Part shown: in pieces, positions 1 to 13,400 of the stretch
Numbering within the stretch: the stretch's first letter is position 1
Layout: every line of letters begins with the position of its first letter
DNA from: Cristatella mucedo
Lineage: Eukaryota; Bryozoa; Phylactolaemata; Cristatellidae
Direction: 5' to 3'
Assembly (NCBI GenBank): GCA_009760855.2
Contig: WPIO01000106.1
Location: 447,501-509,500, forward strand
Length of the DNA: 62,000 nt
Translations under genes and position numbers: made by a program
Notes under the pieces: generated by a model
Database searches by the model: none
The model's input: only the letters and a program-made list of their open reading frames with translations
What the model was told of the DNA's origin: nothing

Positions 1-499
1 ACAGATTCTTTTTAAACTAAATGCCAAGTAATAGTAATAATAATAATACGTTTGTATAGCACCCTCAGACCCTCAGAGAACCGAATCTCTTTCAAGGCAA
101 TTTAAAGATGCTGTCAAGAATGTATGACTAAATGATCAGTGGTAAGGTGAGTTAGCGAGCTACCGAAGGCACCAGTCCTGCAGCCATTGACGATCGGCTT
201 TAAAACGATTTTTGATTGTATGGCATCCCACGATCAGAGACGCATCCGTGGGTACTGAACTACAACCGACATCTCAGGCAGCCAGCCGACTGAATTGGCT
301 CGTGCCACGTGACGCCAACCGAGAGCCCCCCCCCCCCTTGGCCACTCAAGCCGGCCGCACGCAATTGCAGCCGGATGCGCTGAAGTTGTTCCTCAGACGG
401 CACCAAGAGGGTGAGGGGGTGGAGACCGGGGCGACGACGGTCATCTAATGCAGCCCCGGGATCTCAGCCTTCAGGGGCTTCAGTCGAGCCAGCACTGCA
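1..499. other. Left edge: LINE-tail remnant and unresolved open stretch
   Basis: Positions 30-110 carry a TAA microsatellite next to a copy of the LINE 3' end (CCCTCAGAGAACC...AATCTCTTTC). The minus strand from about 447 down is open in two frames behind a TTAG acceptor-like site, but neither reading matches what should follow RVCK in a sema domain, so no exon is called. Confidence 0.4.
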
Positions 500-650
500 C
501 GAACCAAGTCGTTGTAGGCTCTCGAGTCCTGCAGCTGGCAATAACTTTATTTTCGGCTGCAAGCAGACAAGGCGATAGACGTCGAGACTCTTCTGCTGCT
601 ATGTAAATGAGACCCTTGAACCATCAGCCGACCTTTACTTGTTACTTAAG
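500..650 (+). repeat. SINE family 1, 5'-truncated
   Basis: Contains the family 1 body: box B-like GCTCTCGAGTCCTGC, then CTTCTGCTGCTATGTAAATGA and the AATCAGC-like end. It overlaps a CTG run at 648-670. Confidence 0.55.
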
Positions 651-730
651 CTGCTGCTGCTGCTGCTGCCGGCTGGGGCAAGTTTGCTGCAATGCATAAG
701 CCAGCAGGGCGCACGGCACGCAGCACTCGC

Positions 731-1056
731 CTTGCAAACGCGTGCCACTCGACCGGTCACCGTCGCCTGGCTCCAGGCGTGGCGCCAGGCGAGCAGCGGC
801 GGCGCGTACAGCTCCTCGCGAGTCTGTCCCGGCTCCTCCTCCTGTTTGATGTACGGACCCGGTCTGCCGTCGGCTGCCGTGTACGACTTCTCCCAGGGAT
901 AGTAGAGCGCTCTCGTGTAGCTGTTCAGCTGGAAGTGGTGCCGAGCGATGCTGTACTCGGGCAGCGACATGCGCTCCCACTCGACTTCTCGGAAGAAAAA
1001 GTAGACGTACTGCCCTCTCTCAAACATGCCACGAACTGCCCGAGGTCGATGAGGCA
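731..1056 (-). CDS. Sema-like gene exon 8: VYFFFRE and RVARVCK motifs
   Basis: Acceptor TTCTTTTGCAG. It carries the two best sema signatures, separated by an unusual acidic, Tyr-rich stretch of about 65 extra residues. I end the exon at a GC donor (CAAG|GCGAGT), right after RVCK in phase 0; reading on instead gives an Ala/Cys-rich tail and a polyserine from a CTG run. Confidence 0.68.
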
Positions 1057-3130
1057 CTGCAAAAGAAAGGATGGAGTGGCAACACGGGGGGGGGGTGGCA
1101 ACTCAACAGGATGACTCGATGTAAGTACGACATGTCTGGGTAAGCACAACATGCCGATGTGGTACTGCCATGCTGTGACATGTGCACCATTCACCCAAGC
1201 CGCTGACTGAAAACGGGGTGGGGGAGGGCAGCGCCATGGCAATCAACACTGCGACCACCGAGAGGACTTTAGGCACGGCAATTAAATATATTTAATTATT
1301 ATAATTGAAAATTATATAAAAATTATAATTAAGCAGCGGGATTGCCGAGGCAGCCGATCGCAGGAAAGCTATTATAAATCGCAGGAAAGCCTGCTGTCGG
1401 CAGCGAGCCGGCCAGGCTACCCCCCATCCACTTCGTGTCGGCTCGAAGGGGTCTCTGCCCCCAGCCCAGTCCTTGTGGACTTGAGCTCGCTTGCTTGAAA
1501 AGCGCTAACTTCTTAAGAAAACGATCCAAAGCAGACAGGGTGCAACTGTAAAAACTTAAATCCTGCTGACAGGATGAGCTGCAAGTGAACAGCCACTGTC
1601 TAAGCTGTTGCAGTTAAGCATTAACTTGCTTAAGTGTAGATTAGCTTAAAGTTTTAATTAATTAATTAACTTGCAAATTAAAAAATCTTACTTTTAATTT
1701 TAATTTAAGGTTATTGCAGATGCAGATATTGAGAAAATCGACGTCTGATCACAGGGACACAGACCGAAAGAGGTTTATCTTCGTGTGAGTTGTTTCATGC
1801 ATGCACACATTCATCTGCATTTTTTCGAAAGGATTCAAGTCCAAAATTTCAAAACGACTTTACAGAGCATCGAGAGCAAGCAGAGCAGGGGGGCAATGCA
1901 CACAGCTGCAGGGCATTTGTAGATAGTGCTAGATTTTGAGAGAAAGTTAATCCACTGAGGACCGCCCAGCGGTTGGCCTCAGCACTTCCCCAACAATGTC
2001 CTTGCAATCATAATCGCTTGCAACATGAAACTCTGTCCGTCTGAAGCTAACGGTCGGGCTACAAATCCACAATACGAACAAATGATTAGTCCCTAGCTAA
2101 GGCAATAAAATAGGAAGGGAGTATTTTGAGACAGGGTTTCTTACCTCTGTCTGACGACCGTGCCTAGATGATTGCTTCGATTTTAAAGTTTCCTCGAAAC
2201 ACAACCGCTCCGCCAGCCGTGCCGGCCTGTAAGTATGTGGTGCGACGCGCTGCCCCCTGCCCGCCCCCTCCCCGGTGCATCACCAGCCCCCCACCCCTGC
2301 TACGTGCGCGCGTGCACCCAACGTGCTGCTGAAATGCTCACCTTGCTCCTGGCTGCCGCTCTTAACCATCTTGCCCCAGCGAGTCAGGGGTGACGTCACC
2401 CAAGTGTACTTGAACGGATTCGTCATGACGACAGAGCCAGGAATGACGTCGTCGGTGACGTTGTCCACCAGCAGGCGCACCAGTGCCAGGCTGGCGCTGC
2501 CGCTGAGAGGCAGCGTTTCGGGCAGATTGAGATAGTCCAGGTTCAGATCGAGCTGCTTCTCCTGCCCTACCTCGGTGAGCACGTAGATGGCGCGAGCGTT
2601 GCCGCTGGGCCCGTTGCCCGAATCTGCAAATGTTGAGGAAAAAAGCATGCTTGAAGAGCTGACGATTAAGATCGACCTCCAATGGCAGGCGAACAGCAGG
2701 AAAAAGCTAGGTGCACCAGCAGCCTATGCCGAGCCTGACAGCCGCAGGCAGTAGCGGAGGCTTGTGTGGGCAGTCAATCTGGCTTCATGGTGAGCCAGCA
2801 AATGATGAGTGATAAGAATCACTTAGCCTCTATTGTTTTCCATTTCCATTCGCCACCCGTTGGCCCGACGTTGCCCAAACCTGCGCCTGCACCTTCGTGC
2901 TTTGCAGCCACTGCGCTGGCCCTTCCAAGCTGATCCCACACCACCCCATCCCATACCACCGACCAGTGACATGTGCAGGCAGCACAACCAGATGAGAGGC
3001 TGGATGCTGAGCCGAGTGGACTGCTCGAGGCGAGCGGCCCAAATGCAAACAGCGTGGCACTTGTACTCTCGCACACAAAGACTCGCCCGCACAACACGCA
3101 CGTACGCACACCCACACACGTGTGTGTGGG

Positions 3131-3172
<42 letters not shown>

Positions 3173-5470
3173 TGTGTGCGGCAGCAACCTACAGCAGCAG
3201 GCAGGGCTTGTAGTTCCCAAGGTGCAGACAGCAGCCACTACATGTATTGTGAGACAACCGACAGGTGTCACTGACTACTGTAATGACTCACAAGGTAAGG
3301 TGGTTGCTTTTCCCGACCTTGGCCCCGAGGTCATGGGTTCGAATCGAGCCAACCGTACTTCTTACATCATGTATATGGAACACGCATTTGCCGACATATA
3401 TGCAGTTGAAGCCCTGGGATGCCGAAGTTTCGGCTAACGTCCAGTAATGGAAACTTCAATACAGACACTTCCCCCAATCGCGCAAATTGCAAGCAAACAG
3501 TTTGCAGACATGGTGGCACACGGGAAGACACCAACTGCCGGTGAACGAGCATTCAGAATAGCATGAGCTACAGATCCCTTTTTCTACCAGAACGACAGAA
3601 AAAAATGACTGTGGATGCACTGTCTTTGGTGTGTGCTGCAGGCAGGCATGCAGCAGCTTGCATACACCGTAAGCAAAAACGAGCACTTGGTCAGTTGACG
3701 GCTTCACTTGCGACCGGCGGCTCATCTGTTCCCAAAGCCCCACCACGGCACCTCCAAAGCTCTCTCGCTCAGCTTCAGCTGAAGGAGTAGCAGGAAAGAG
3801 AAGAACGTGAGGCCAGAGAGACAGACGAGGGGACGCGCGGGGGGGCGGAGCGTGGGGGGGGGGGCGGAGCGTGGGGCAGAGTTGAGAGGTCGTAGCTGTT
3901 GAGCAGCTACGACAGCGACTTAAACGACTCGTGACTAAAAGATGCATGCTCGCACATGCCGCTGGCACTGCCTGGTCGGTTAGATGTATGCAGTATCCCT
4001 ATTGGTCGAGTCAAGCATCCCTGTCCTACGTACGGCGCATCGTCTGAGTGGACAGTGTCACACGAGTCTACGTTACGGCACGACACACGGGGTGCCGCTC
4101 ACGCACAGCTTAACTGGTTGTTGTAGTCACTACTACTTAAAGATGTACGAATGTACAAGTGACGGGGAGGGGGCACGTGCACGCAATGTGGCTGAGATGC
4201 TACAGTTCAGCATTCTATCTCGCTTCTCTGGACACTCATCCGCCGACGGTAGCCATGAACTCACCCGACGCCAGTGTGAAGGTGGCCTGGTCCGGATGGT
4301 GGCCCGACAGGAACGAGCTAGCCATGCGGAAGCTCGGGCACGTGTCTCGAGCCGTCGGCGCCAGCGGGTCACATTCGGCCACGGTTATGCCACCCTGCCA
4401 AAACAAACGAACCAACCCACAAATGTCGTAGTCATAAATTGCATTTAAAATTCCTAATCTATCAAGCAGCAGAACAGCCTTGCATAGGCAGCTTTTATCC
4501 ATCTTTCGGGGGGAGGGTGGGGAGAAATAAACAAGTGCCCATTGCAAGACTCGAACCTACAACTTGTAAGGCCGTAAATTGCAAGTTCTTATCTTGATCC
4601 AGGGGTAAGGTGCAAGCTCTTAACTACTCAGGTCGTGGGTTCGAGTTCTGCAGTGGACGATCCTTATTGCTCACTACAAGCTTCGGTGGTGGTAGCCCAG
4701 TGAGGCTCTTCTGCTACTATATAAATGAGGCTGTAGAATCAGCTAAACTTTATCTCACCGAGTCACACCCTTCGGCCATGATGGCCGGTCACTTTTGAAT
4801 ATCTCTTGAGCATTCTTGCCGTACAGCTTTGCTTCCAGCCTAAATAACAGAGCCCCAAACTAGAGGCCACGAAGCAAGGTCAAGACCTTAACTTGCACGC
4901 ACCCAGCAATACTGACCTGAGCTCCAGTGGTGACGCGAAGGTTCAGCCGACGTGGCGCAGGCTTCGGATCGCAGAATCGCTTCCGTCCCAGGAAATTCTC
5001 GGGTGATGGAGGAACGAAGCCACTGCTCCAATTGCTCAAGACGCTCTGTTCCTGAGGCGTGGGAGCCGACGTTAAATTGGAGCCACGCCCTCCTGCAGCG
5101 GTGCCTCTCGCCAGCAGTGGCTGCTTTAGCGGAGGAGACTTCAGCCTGCTGGCACACGATAGCCACGGGTAGGTCGCTGCGGAGCCGGTCTCCATGCAGT
5201 TGAGGAAGGCCGTGTAGCTGGCGTCCAGCTCGAGCCACGAAGTGTAGTCGTTGGTGCCAGTGACCGACAGCTGCATCGTGCCGAACAAGCCCGTGGCCAC
5301 GCTGAACAGCTTCGTGCGTCCACCGTTGAGCCACGTCAGGCCGCGCACGTGCCTCGCGCACAGGACGTCCGCGATCTGGAACACGAGCTACAGCCATGAA
5401 ATAGGCCTAGAACGTTCGCCTAGAGGCGCGCACGATCGCTGCGACCTGCCGTCTCCTCCTCCTCCTCCTC

Positions 5471-5503
<33 letters not shown>

Positions 5504-8500
5504 GGCGCTGCCCGGAACTCAGGCCTCCGTTTACAGAGCAGCCAACAGTAATAGGGACGGAGCCCGATACGTGGCAGTACGAGACGACAGCTTGGCACTG
5601 TCAGGCAGCTACGACACATAGTCTACAGCTGCGACGGACCGAGGCAGCTGCAGACTCGATGCACAATCGACCATGTGCATATTTTATTGTAGCTCCTCTC
5701 CTTGTCCTTTCCTTTGCCAAAGCTAGGAGAAATGATCCGATACCCAGCACGGTTCGGCTAGTCCTGCTTGCTCACTTAATGTCTTATTTAATTGAACTTG
5801 CCATCGCACGGGCTATAACTTGCTGCCGGCCAAAAGCGGTGATCAGCGACCATCAGAGTCGGGTTAGCATCTGCGTTTGATCCATCACCAGGAAGTTAAA
5901 AAAACAACGATAGCATATATGTAGCTGATCTAACAGCCTCATTTGTATAGCAGCAGAAGAGCCTTTTGGTGAGCCGTGATGGCACACTAGGTAAGGCGGT
6001 TGCTTTCGGCGGTTGGGTTCGATTCCTGCGGTGGGCGATTCTTTATCGCCACTGCAAGTGGTGGTGATAGCCATAATAATAATAATATTGCACTTGATAA
6101 AGCGCCCTCAGAGAACTTAATCTCTTTCTAGGCGCTTTACATTTGCTGCAAAGTGATACGCAATAGAATAGTAAGTAAAATCATGCTTGAAAAACAAACA
6201 AAATGAATAACATGGTTAGGGGTTACATGCACTGGGTCAGCATGCAAATGTGGTTAGTGGCAGCATGAACAGTGTCAGCACGCATAAGCACATCGAGGAC
6301 GAATCACAAGGACCCACTAAATGCTGTCCTAAATAGGAATGTTTTTAAGTTTCTTTTAAATGTGGTCAGGTCAGGGGATGTTCTGATGCAGGTCGGGAGG
6401 GAGTTCCAGGCTGTGGGAGCATACGAGCTAAATGCACGGTCTCCAAAGGATTTAAGGTTTGTACGAGGTATTTCTAGACTGTTGGATTCCGAAAAGCGAG
6501 TGGTACGATGCTTTGCCTGATGGGGTAGTATCTCTGAAAGATAGGCTGGAGCCATAGAATGAAGAGACCTAAAAGTGAGCGACAAAACCTTGAAGTCAAT
6601 CCGTTGCTTGACTGGTAACCAGTGCAGGTCGGCGAGAAGTGGAGTAATGTGGCAACTGCGACGCTCACGGCAGACAAGCCTAGCTGCAGAGTTTTGCACC
6701 AGCTGCAATCGCCTGATCGCACATGCTGGTAGGCCAGTAAGCAGTGAGTTGCAGAAGTCGAGACGAGATGTCACGAATGCATGGACCAACTTGGACGTGG
6801 TATCCTTATCTAAACAAGCCCTAATTTTAGCAATGTTATGAAGCTGAAAATAGGCTGATTTGACTGTGGAGCTGATGTGGTCGTCTAACGAGAGGTCGCT
6901 TTGGAATATGACACCTAGATTTCGAGCTGAGCCATAAAGGCTCTTCTGTCGCTATACAAAAAGAGGCTGTTTAATTAGCTAGGATTTATTTATTTATTTA
7001 ACTGCTATCACCACCGCTTGCAGTGGACAATAAAGTTATTGCCAGCTGCAGGACTCGAACCTACAACAACTTGGGTCGTGAAGAGCGAGCACCTTACCTC
7101 CCAGGCTAAGACCCAGGGGAATGATGATGGTAGACCCAGCAGAATGAAAGTCGTACGAATACCTTTGTAATGTCATGCATCTACATATGTAACTCTCTAC
7201 AGCCACGATGACTCCGTGAGTGTTATGAAAGAGAGTTTTCTGTGGCGAACTCAGAGCCCGAGCTGCGTCCGGTGCACTCAAAGGTAGCGAAAAGACTGCA
7301 TCTCAAGCAACAAGAAGAGAAAGTGAGAAGCAGAAAGTGAGTCAGGAGTTTGGTATAGTCGAGCAGCCCTTCTTAGCATCAATTCTCATGGACCAGACTT
7401 CACGGGAAGCAGATTAGAACTAGCACATCGACATCGGGTTGCAGGGCATTAGGGCTACAGGTATGGCAATGCTTTTGCACAGCCAACATACTTCAGTCTG
7501 GCGGGTCATTTCATGGACAATTAAAAGCCTTTGGCTTCCATCGCGTCATGAACATTTTTCTACAACTCGGACAGCATAGAAATGGTTGAGTAACACGCAT
7601 TTGTTCGTTTCTTACTTCGTTACGACCCACACTCGGACTCCGACCCTCCCCATGCTAACCGGGGAAGACAGAGGTCGATAACCAAAGAATTTACATTCTG
7701 CGGCACATCCCCCAGATTCTGAGTGATCTCTGATCTTAAAGACTTTCGTCACATCTCCTTACTTGTCCGCATTTAAAAAGAAACTAAAAACGCATTTATT
7801 TATCACAGCATTTAGTGGTCCCTAAGATTTGTCCCTTGTGTGCTTATGTGTACTGACACTGTGCATGCTGCCACTAACCAAACTTGCTGCTGACCCTGTG
7901 CATGTCACCCTTAACCATGTTATTCTTGTTGTACATTGAGCATGCTACCACTAACCATTCGATCGTGCTTACTTTGCAGCAAATGTAAAGTGCTAGAAAG
8001 AGATTGAGTTCTCTGAGGGCATTTATATCAGATGCATTATAATTATTATTACTATTATTATTATTATTATTAAAGGGGGCAGGACACGCTCTCAATCTTG
8101 GATTCTGTAGACGGCCAGGGCCTAAAGCTGTGTTTACACTATCGACATTCTCCCTTGCTCTGATGCCGACTTGCCTCCCTAGTTAGTGCATTTACACATC
8201 TACCGACTCAGGAAGCGTTGATTGTCGAATTAGTCCAGCAAAATCGAGAAACTCCATCATGTTGCAAGATGGCACTCCTGTGTCACGAGGCAAGATGCCC
8301 CACCTCCGTCAAGGGGCAAGATGGCGCAGCATTGTCTTCCATGACGGAACTACTATGACTCAGCGATGTGAGTCCTCGGGCTGCAGTGAGCTGCTCGTAA
8401 GCATAGACACAGCTTTGATCGGGAAAGTGCCTAGTGCTAAGTAACGTGCGCCACTACTAGTGTGTTGATGTGTATTGCTAAGTAAAAATGCACCGGTCGG

Positions 8501-10386
8501 TTTGCTGGTGCATTTCATAAACAGACGCTCGGTGTCTTCTGCATAGAAAAGAGTTGTGTAGCCGTGGCTACAACGCATAAGCATCCTGCGTTCAGGGACT
8601 TGCTCTGAACGCCTCACTATATAGTTCGAAACTATGAATTTCAGCCATTGCTATTTTGATCGTGGAGTGTATGTGTGACGAGCCCGAGGTTTTGATTGGT
8701 CGACTGGTTCATCTGGGAGGCAAAAAGTAGAAGCAGCTTCTCCTTCATGACAGCCTTTGGCCGATTTGGTCCCCCCCCTCCAAGATCTGCTGCTGCTGCA
8801 GAGCTGCAGAGCGCCAGACAGACGAGCTCGCCTACCTGGCCGGCGACTGAGGGCAGCGAGCTGCCGTAGTAGAGCTGCAGGACTTGGAGCTGCGCCTCGC
8901 ACACGCTCCGATAGCCGATGCCGGCCGCTATGCCCGAGTGAGCGACGCTCGAGTACTGCTCGGCTACGTCGAGCAGGTTGTTGCCGTACTGCGCGCCCGA
9001 GTACTGAAAGCTGCGTGAAGAGCGCAGGAAGTCGCCGAGCTTCACACGAAGGTCGAAGCCGGCGAGGTATGCGGCATACTGGGCCGGCGGGGCGGCGCTG
9101 ACGTTGTAGCGCCTCAGCAACTCGGCGAACGGGGCGTAGCCCACGGAGTCGGCCCCCGTGACCCAGCTGGCTGCCGTCGAAGTGACGTCGTTGAAGGCAA
9201 CGACAGGATTTGGGTCCAGCACACTCTCAACCTGAATGGCAGCTGCCTGTGCCTGCAACGTGGCAGACAACTGAGGCAGCTCAGCTGCACCGTGGAAGAG
9301 GGCGTGCTAATGAGCACATGCACGAGGCCCGGCACTCTGGTTGCTGATAAAGTAGTTATAGGAAAATGTGCATGCGGACACACCTTTCAGAACTGTAATC
9401 ACACTAGCCGAGCAACAGTACAGACGGTCAAAAATAGAACGTTGCAGCTTGGCTCAACGACTAATAATAATAATGTAATGTTAGGAATAATGTAATGTTA
9501 GTGATAGTGAATAGTCTTTTGTGTAGCACCTTAAGAAAACCAAATATCTATCCACGTGCTTTACAGCTCGCCAGACGGGAAGCAATAACCAAGAGTTAAA
9601 ATAAAGCAAGATATCGTGCTAAGACAAGCATGCAAAAGCACGCGAGCATCATGCTTTGACAAGCATGTACGAGCTCACAAGACGATACTCGGGGTGCTGG
9701 TTAGTAGGGCGCCTGGTCTGCATACAACGTATGCGGGAACGGGCAAAGGGAAGCTGATCGGAACAGATTTGTCTTTAGCTGAGACAGATATGATGAGAAG
9801 TCAATGAAGGTAATAAAATATGTCACAAGCAAGTTGATGCATACAAACATAAAAAGATGTCAATTAGTGGGGGGGGACAGCAAGATAACTGGAAGCCGAT
9901 GAGCAGTGGTGTGACAGCACCCTGGAGGAGCAGGATGAGGTCACGGACAGGTAGGCTGGTGCAACCCAGTGAAGGAACCGGTTAGCCAGAGAGCTGGGAT
10001 CAAAAGAAGTTGCATCTATGCTTAATAGAGAGCAAGTAAAGATGAGACATAAGTGATGTGTTGTGATAGCTATGCCATCAAAAAACAAAACAGATCAGCT
10101 GCTGAGTTTTGCATTAGTTGCAGATGATTAAATACACAGGCAGTGAGTCTTTAATGAATGGAATTGCAGTAATCTAGAAGCAAGGTCACATATGTGCGAC
10201 CTAGTTTGGCTGTAGTAGTCTACGTTTAAGGCAGGCCATGACTTTGGCAACATCTCGCAGCTGAAAGTAGGGCAACTTGCAAGTGGATACAATGTGCTTG
10301 CTCATCCAATGACGAATCGTTTTGGAACAGCATACCCAGATTATGAGCAGACGTCAATAGTGTGCTGACACCACATACAAAGAACA

Positions 10387-10464
<78 letters not shown>

Positions 10465-13400
10465 GTCGGTAAGCCACGAGTCCATTGTCACAGATATCAT
10501 GATCCAGGGCATCAACCGGTCTACTCTGAAAACCACGATGATTCTGCGCGATATGAAAGAAGTCATGTGCACCATTGCTGACCATAGCTCCACCATGCTA
10601 CCTATATGCCAAGCAAGGCACACAAATGGCAAAGCCGACGTTAAGCTCTGGAAAAGGATTACTGGAACTTACACTTGCATTTGTGAGGTTCACTCGATAA
10701 ACGTAGCGCCTAGAAGAAAAAAAGGAGGGTGGTGTATGCTAGCAGCAAGATATGTGGTGGCCAAGAGCACGCCGCTGGCCAGCATCGCCAGCATTAGCTG
10801 CAGCGAGCATTGCCTCGCATGAGCAGCTGAGCACAACGAAGCTCCGAGACCCACGAGGTCACGGATCTCGGGTGATTGCTGACCCTCTGACGTCGACATG
10901 TCTCGTTCGATTTGACGCATCTCGTCTGAATTGACTGGATCTCAAACAGACTCAGCAAGAGGCACAGCAGATGTTCTTGCATGCACACGCCCTCACGGCA
11001 GCCGCACGCCTGCCTCGTGTGTGGCAGTGGCCGCATGCTCCGGGCTCGGTCTAGCAAATCAATGCTACAGCGGAGCAGCCTTGAGTGTGTGTGACAGGGT
11101 ATCTTGCTATCTGTGAACTCCTTGATCCGGCGGCCACCTCGAGCACTCAGAGCTCTCTCCTTCTAGAGCACTGCAATGCTCACAGAGTGACAGCCCCCTC
11201 TCGGCACGTGTGTCACTATGTGCTCAGCAAGCCAACGCTCAAGTGCTAGGGCCAAGCGGTTGTCCTTTGTCAAGGCCGACTGACACAAGGATCACGGGGA
11301 GCAGCATAATCCTACGTCGGTCTGGCACTGCGACTGCCTGGCTCTAGCTATCTAGCTAGCTTCTAGCGCTCACCTCCCTGCTGACCTGCTGCTGACTTGC
11401 TGACCTCCCGATGGACTACCGATATCACACTTGCACTCTGGTGAACACTCAGCTCCAGCATAAGCAGCAGCCTTTCGCGCCTGCGACACATGAGATGAAG
11501 GCAATGCAAAACCCTTTTTTAATTAAAGTCTAATGCAAGAATGAGACATTCTCGATGCCAATCAGAACCATTCTAGCATTGGGGCAGCCTTAGAATCTAA
11601 AGTCGGCATCGCTAGCCAATTGGATGGCCCCTTATCAATGGACAGCTGAGTTGGCTTTTCAGATCGAGAATGCACGCATAAGACTGTAATGTCTCTCTGT
11701 CAGGCCAGCTGAGTCATCGTTCGGGTCTGCACATGCAGTGCAAGCCTCTCTCGCAGGCATCCGACACCGGCAACACACATGCACGTCTGCACAGCAAACA
11801 CCAGCATGCACACCAAACATGCATACCGACTAAATGGATCAGATTAATCACAGGCAATGACAGCATATAGCAAAGTGGGAAGGCAAAAATTAAATAATAA
11901 AAGCATCGTCTAAGAGACTTCTTACAGTAACTCGAGATGTGCACCAGAAGTAAAATAACTTTGATTTCTAGTTTAAGCCTATAGAAGCTAGGATTCTGTA
12001 GATGACAAGTTGCCAGCGCCAATACATAATATTAATAATAATGATGATGGTAAGACATTTGTATAACTCCCTCAGAGAAATATATCTCTTTCTAGGCACT
12101 TTATATATGCTGCAAAGGAAGCTTGACAATTGCTTAGCCATAACATGAGCATCGACAGCACCCACAAGCATGCAAAGGACAAGCCCCAAGGAACCCACCA
12201 AATGCTGCCACAACAGGTAAGTTTTAGCTTCTTTTTAAATGTCATCAAGGCAGGATATGTCGTGACGTCAGTCGCAAGTGAGTTGTATGCTTAGAGCATA
12301 CGAAATAAAGGCACTGTCTCCAAAGGATTTGAGATTAATTCGAGGCACAGCTGTTTTTGGCTGCTGTTAAATGTCGTCTGGTCAATGGATGTCGTGACGT
12401 CAGTAAAGAGTGGGTTCCATGCTTGGGTAGCATATAAAATAAAGGCGCGGTCACCAAAGGATTTGAAATTGGTTCGAGGCACAGCTAAATAACGTGAGTC
12501 AAAAGAGCAAGTGGTACGATAGCTAGTCTGATTGGGTATTTGTTTGGGTAGGTAGGCTGGAGCAAGAGAATGATTGGACATAAAAGTGACGGACAAGACC
12601 TTGAAGTTGACATGCTGCTTGATGGGGAGCCAGGGCAGGTCAGATGAAGTGGCGTAATGTGGCAACAGCAACATTCTCGACAGACAAGCTTGGCAGCAGA
12701 GTTGTGTGCCAACTGTGAGCGCCTTATTGCGCAGGCTAGAAGACCTGCGAATAGTGAGTTACAGAAGTTGAGATGGGATGTCACAAATGAATGGACCAGC
12801 ATGGAAGTCGTATCCCTGTCTGATTAGGCCCGAATTTTGGCAATGTTGCCCAGCTAAAAGTAAATCAGACTTTACTGTGAAGCTGACGTGATCGTTTAGT
12901 GAAAGGTCACTGTGGAACAGGACACCCAGATGTCATTCTGAGGCAACAGAAGATCTGCTGGCCGAGCCCATTTTCGGGGTTGCACTTTGAAATTTCTGAG
13001 TCACACTAGGTTTGCCCGTAAATAGTAAGTTGGTTTTATTTTAATTCAATTTGAGAAAGCTTGCTGCCATCCAAGTGCAAATTATCGGCAAAACATTCAG
13101 CAATAAGGCAGCTGTAGGTCATCTGCATAAAATGAAAGCCTAGATTGTGCTTGGCGATTACATCGGCAAGAAGGAGAGTATAAGTTGTGAAAAAAATGGA
13201 CCAAGCAGAGATCCATGGGGTAACCAGTACTTTGGAGGCTCCTCGGATAATTGTTGCCCATTGACATCGACACTCTTGAAGCATCCCACTGAGATAAGAC
13301 CTAAGACATTGCACTGCACTGCTAGAGATTACTCGTCGAGATGAGAGGCTCTCAAGAACTTCGTAATCAAAAGTATCAAACACTGCAAAAGATCAGGCAA

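Larger units (their letters stand above)
1057..8835 (-). other. Content of sema-like introns 4 to 7
   Basis: The intron between exons 7 and 8 (1057-2341) holds nothing I recognise. The next (2624-4264) has a CA array and a SINE head at 3285-3360. The third (4395-4916) holds an inverted SINE pair. The largest (5388-8835, except exons) has a CTC array, two LINE pieces and two SINE pieces; 8090-8640 shows no recognisable element. Confidence 0.5.

Noticed and set aside
212-448. 78-codon plus frame at the left edge
   Set aside because: No homology, and it contradicts the direction of the only supported gene there.
2819-3437. Frames through the CA array (CVCVCV, HTHTHT)
   Set aside because: Microsatellite translation only.
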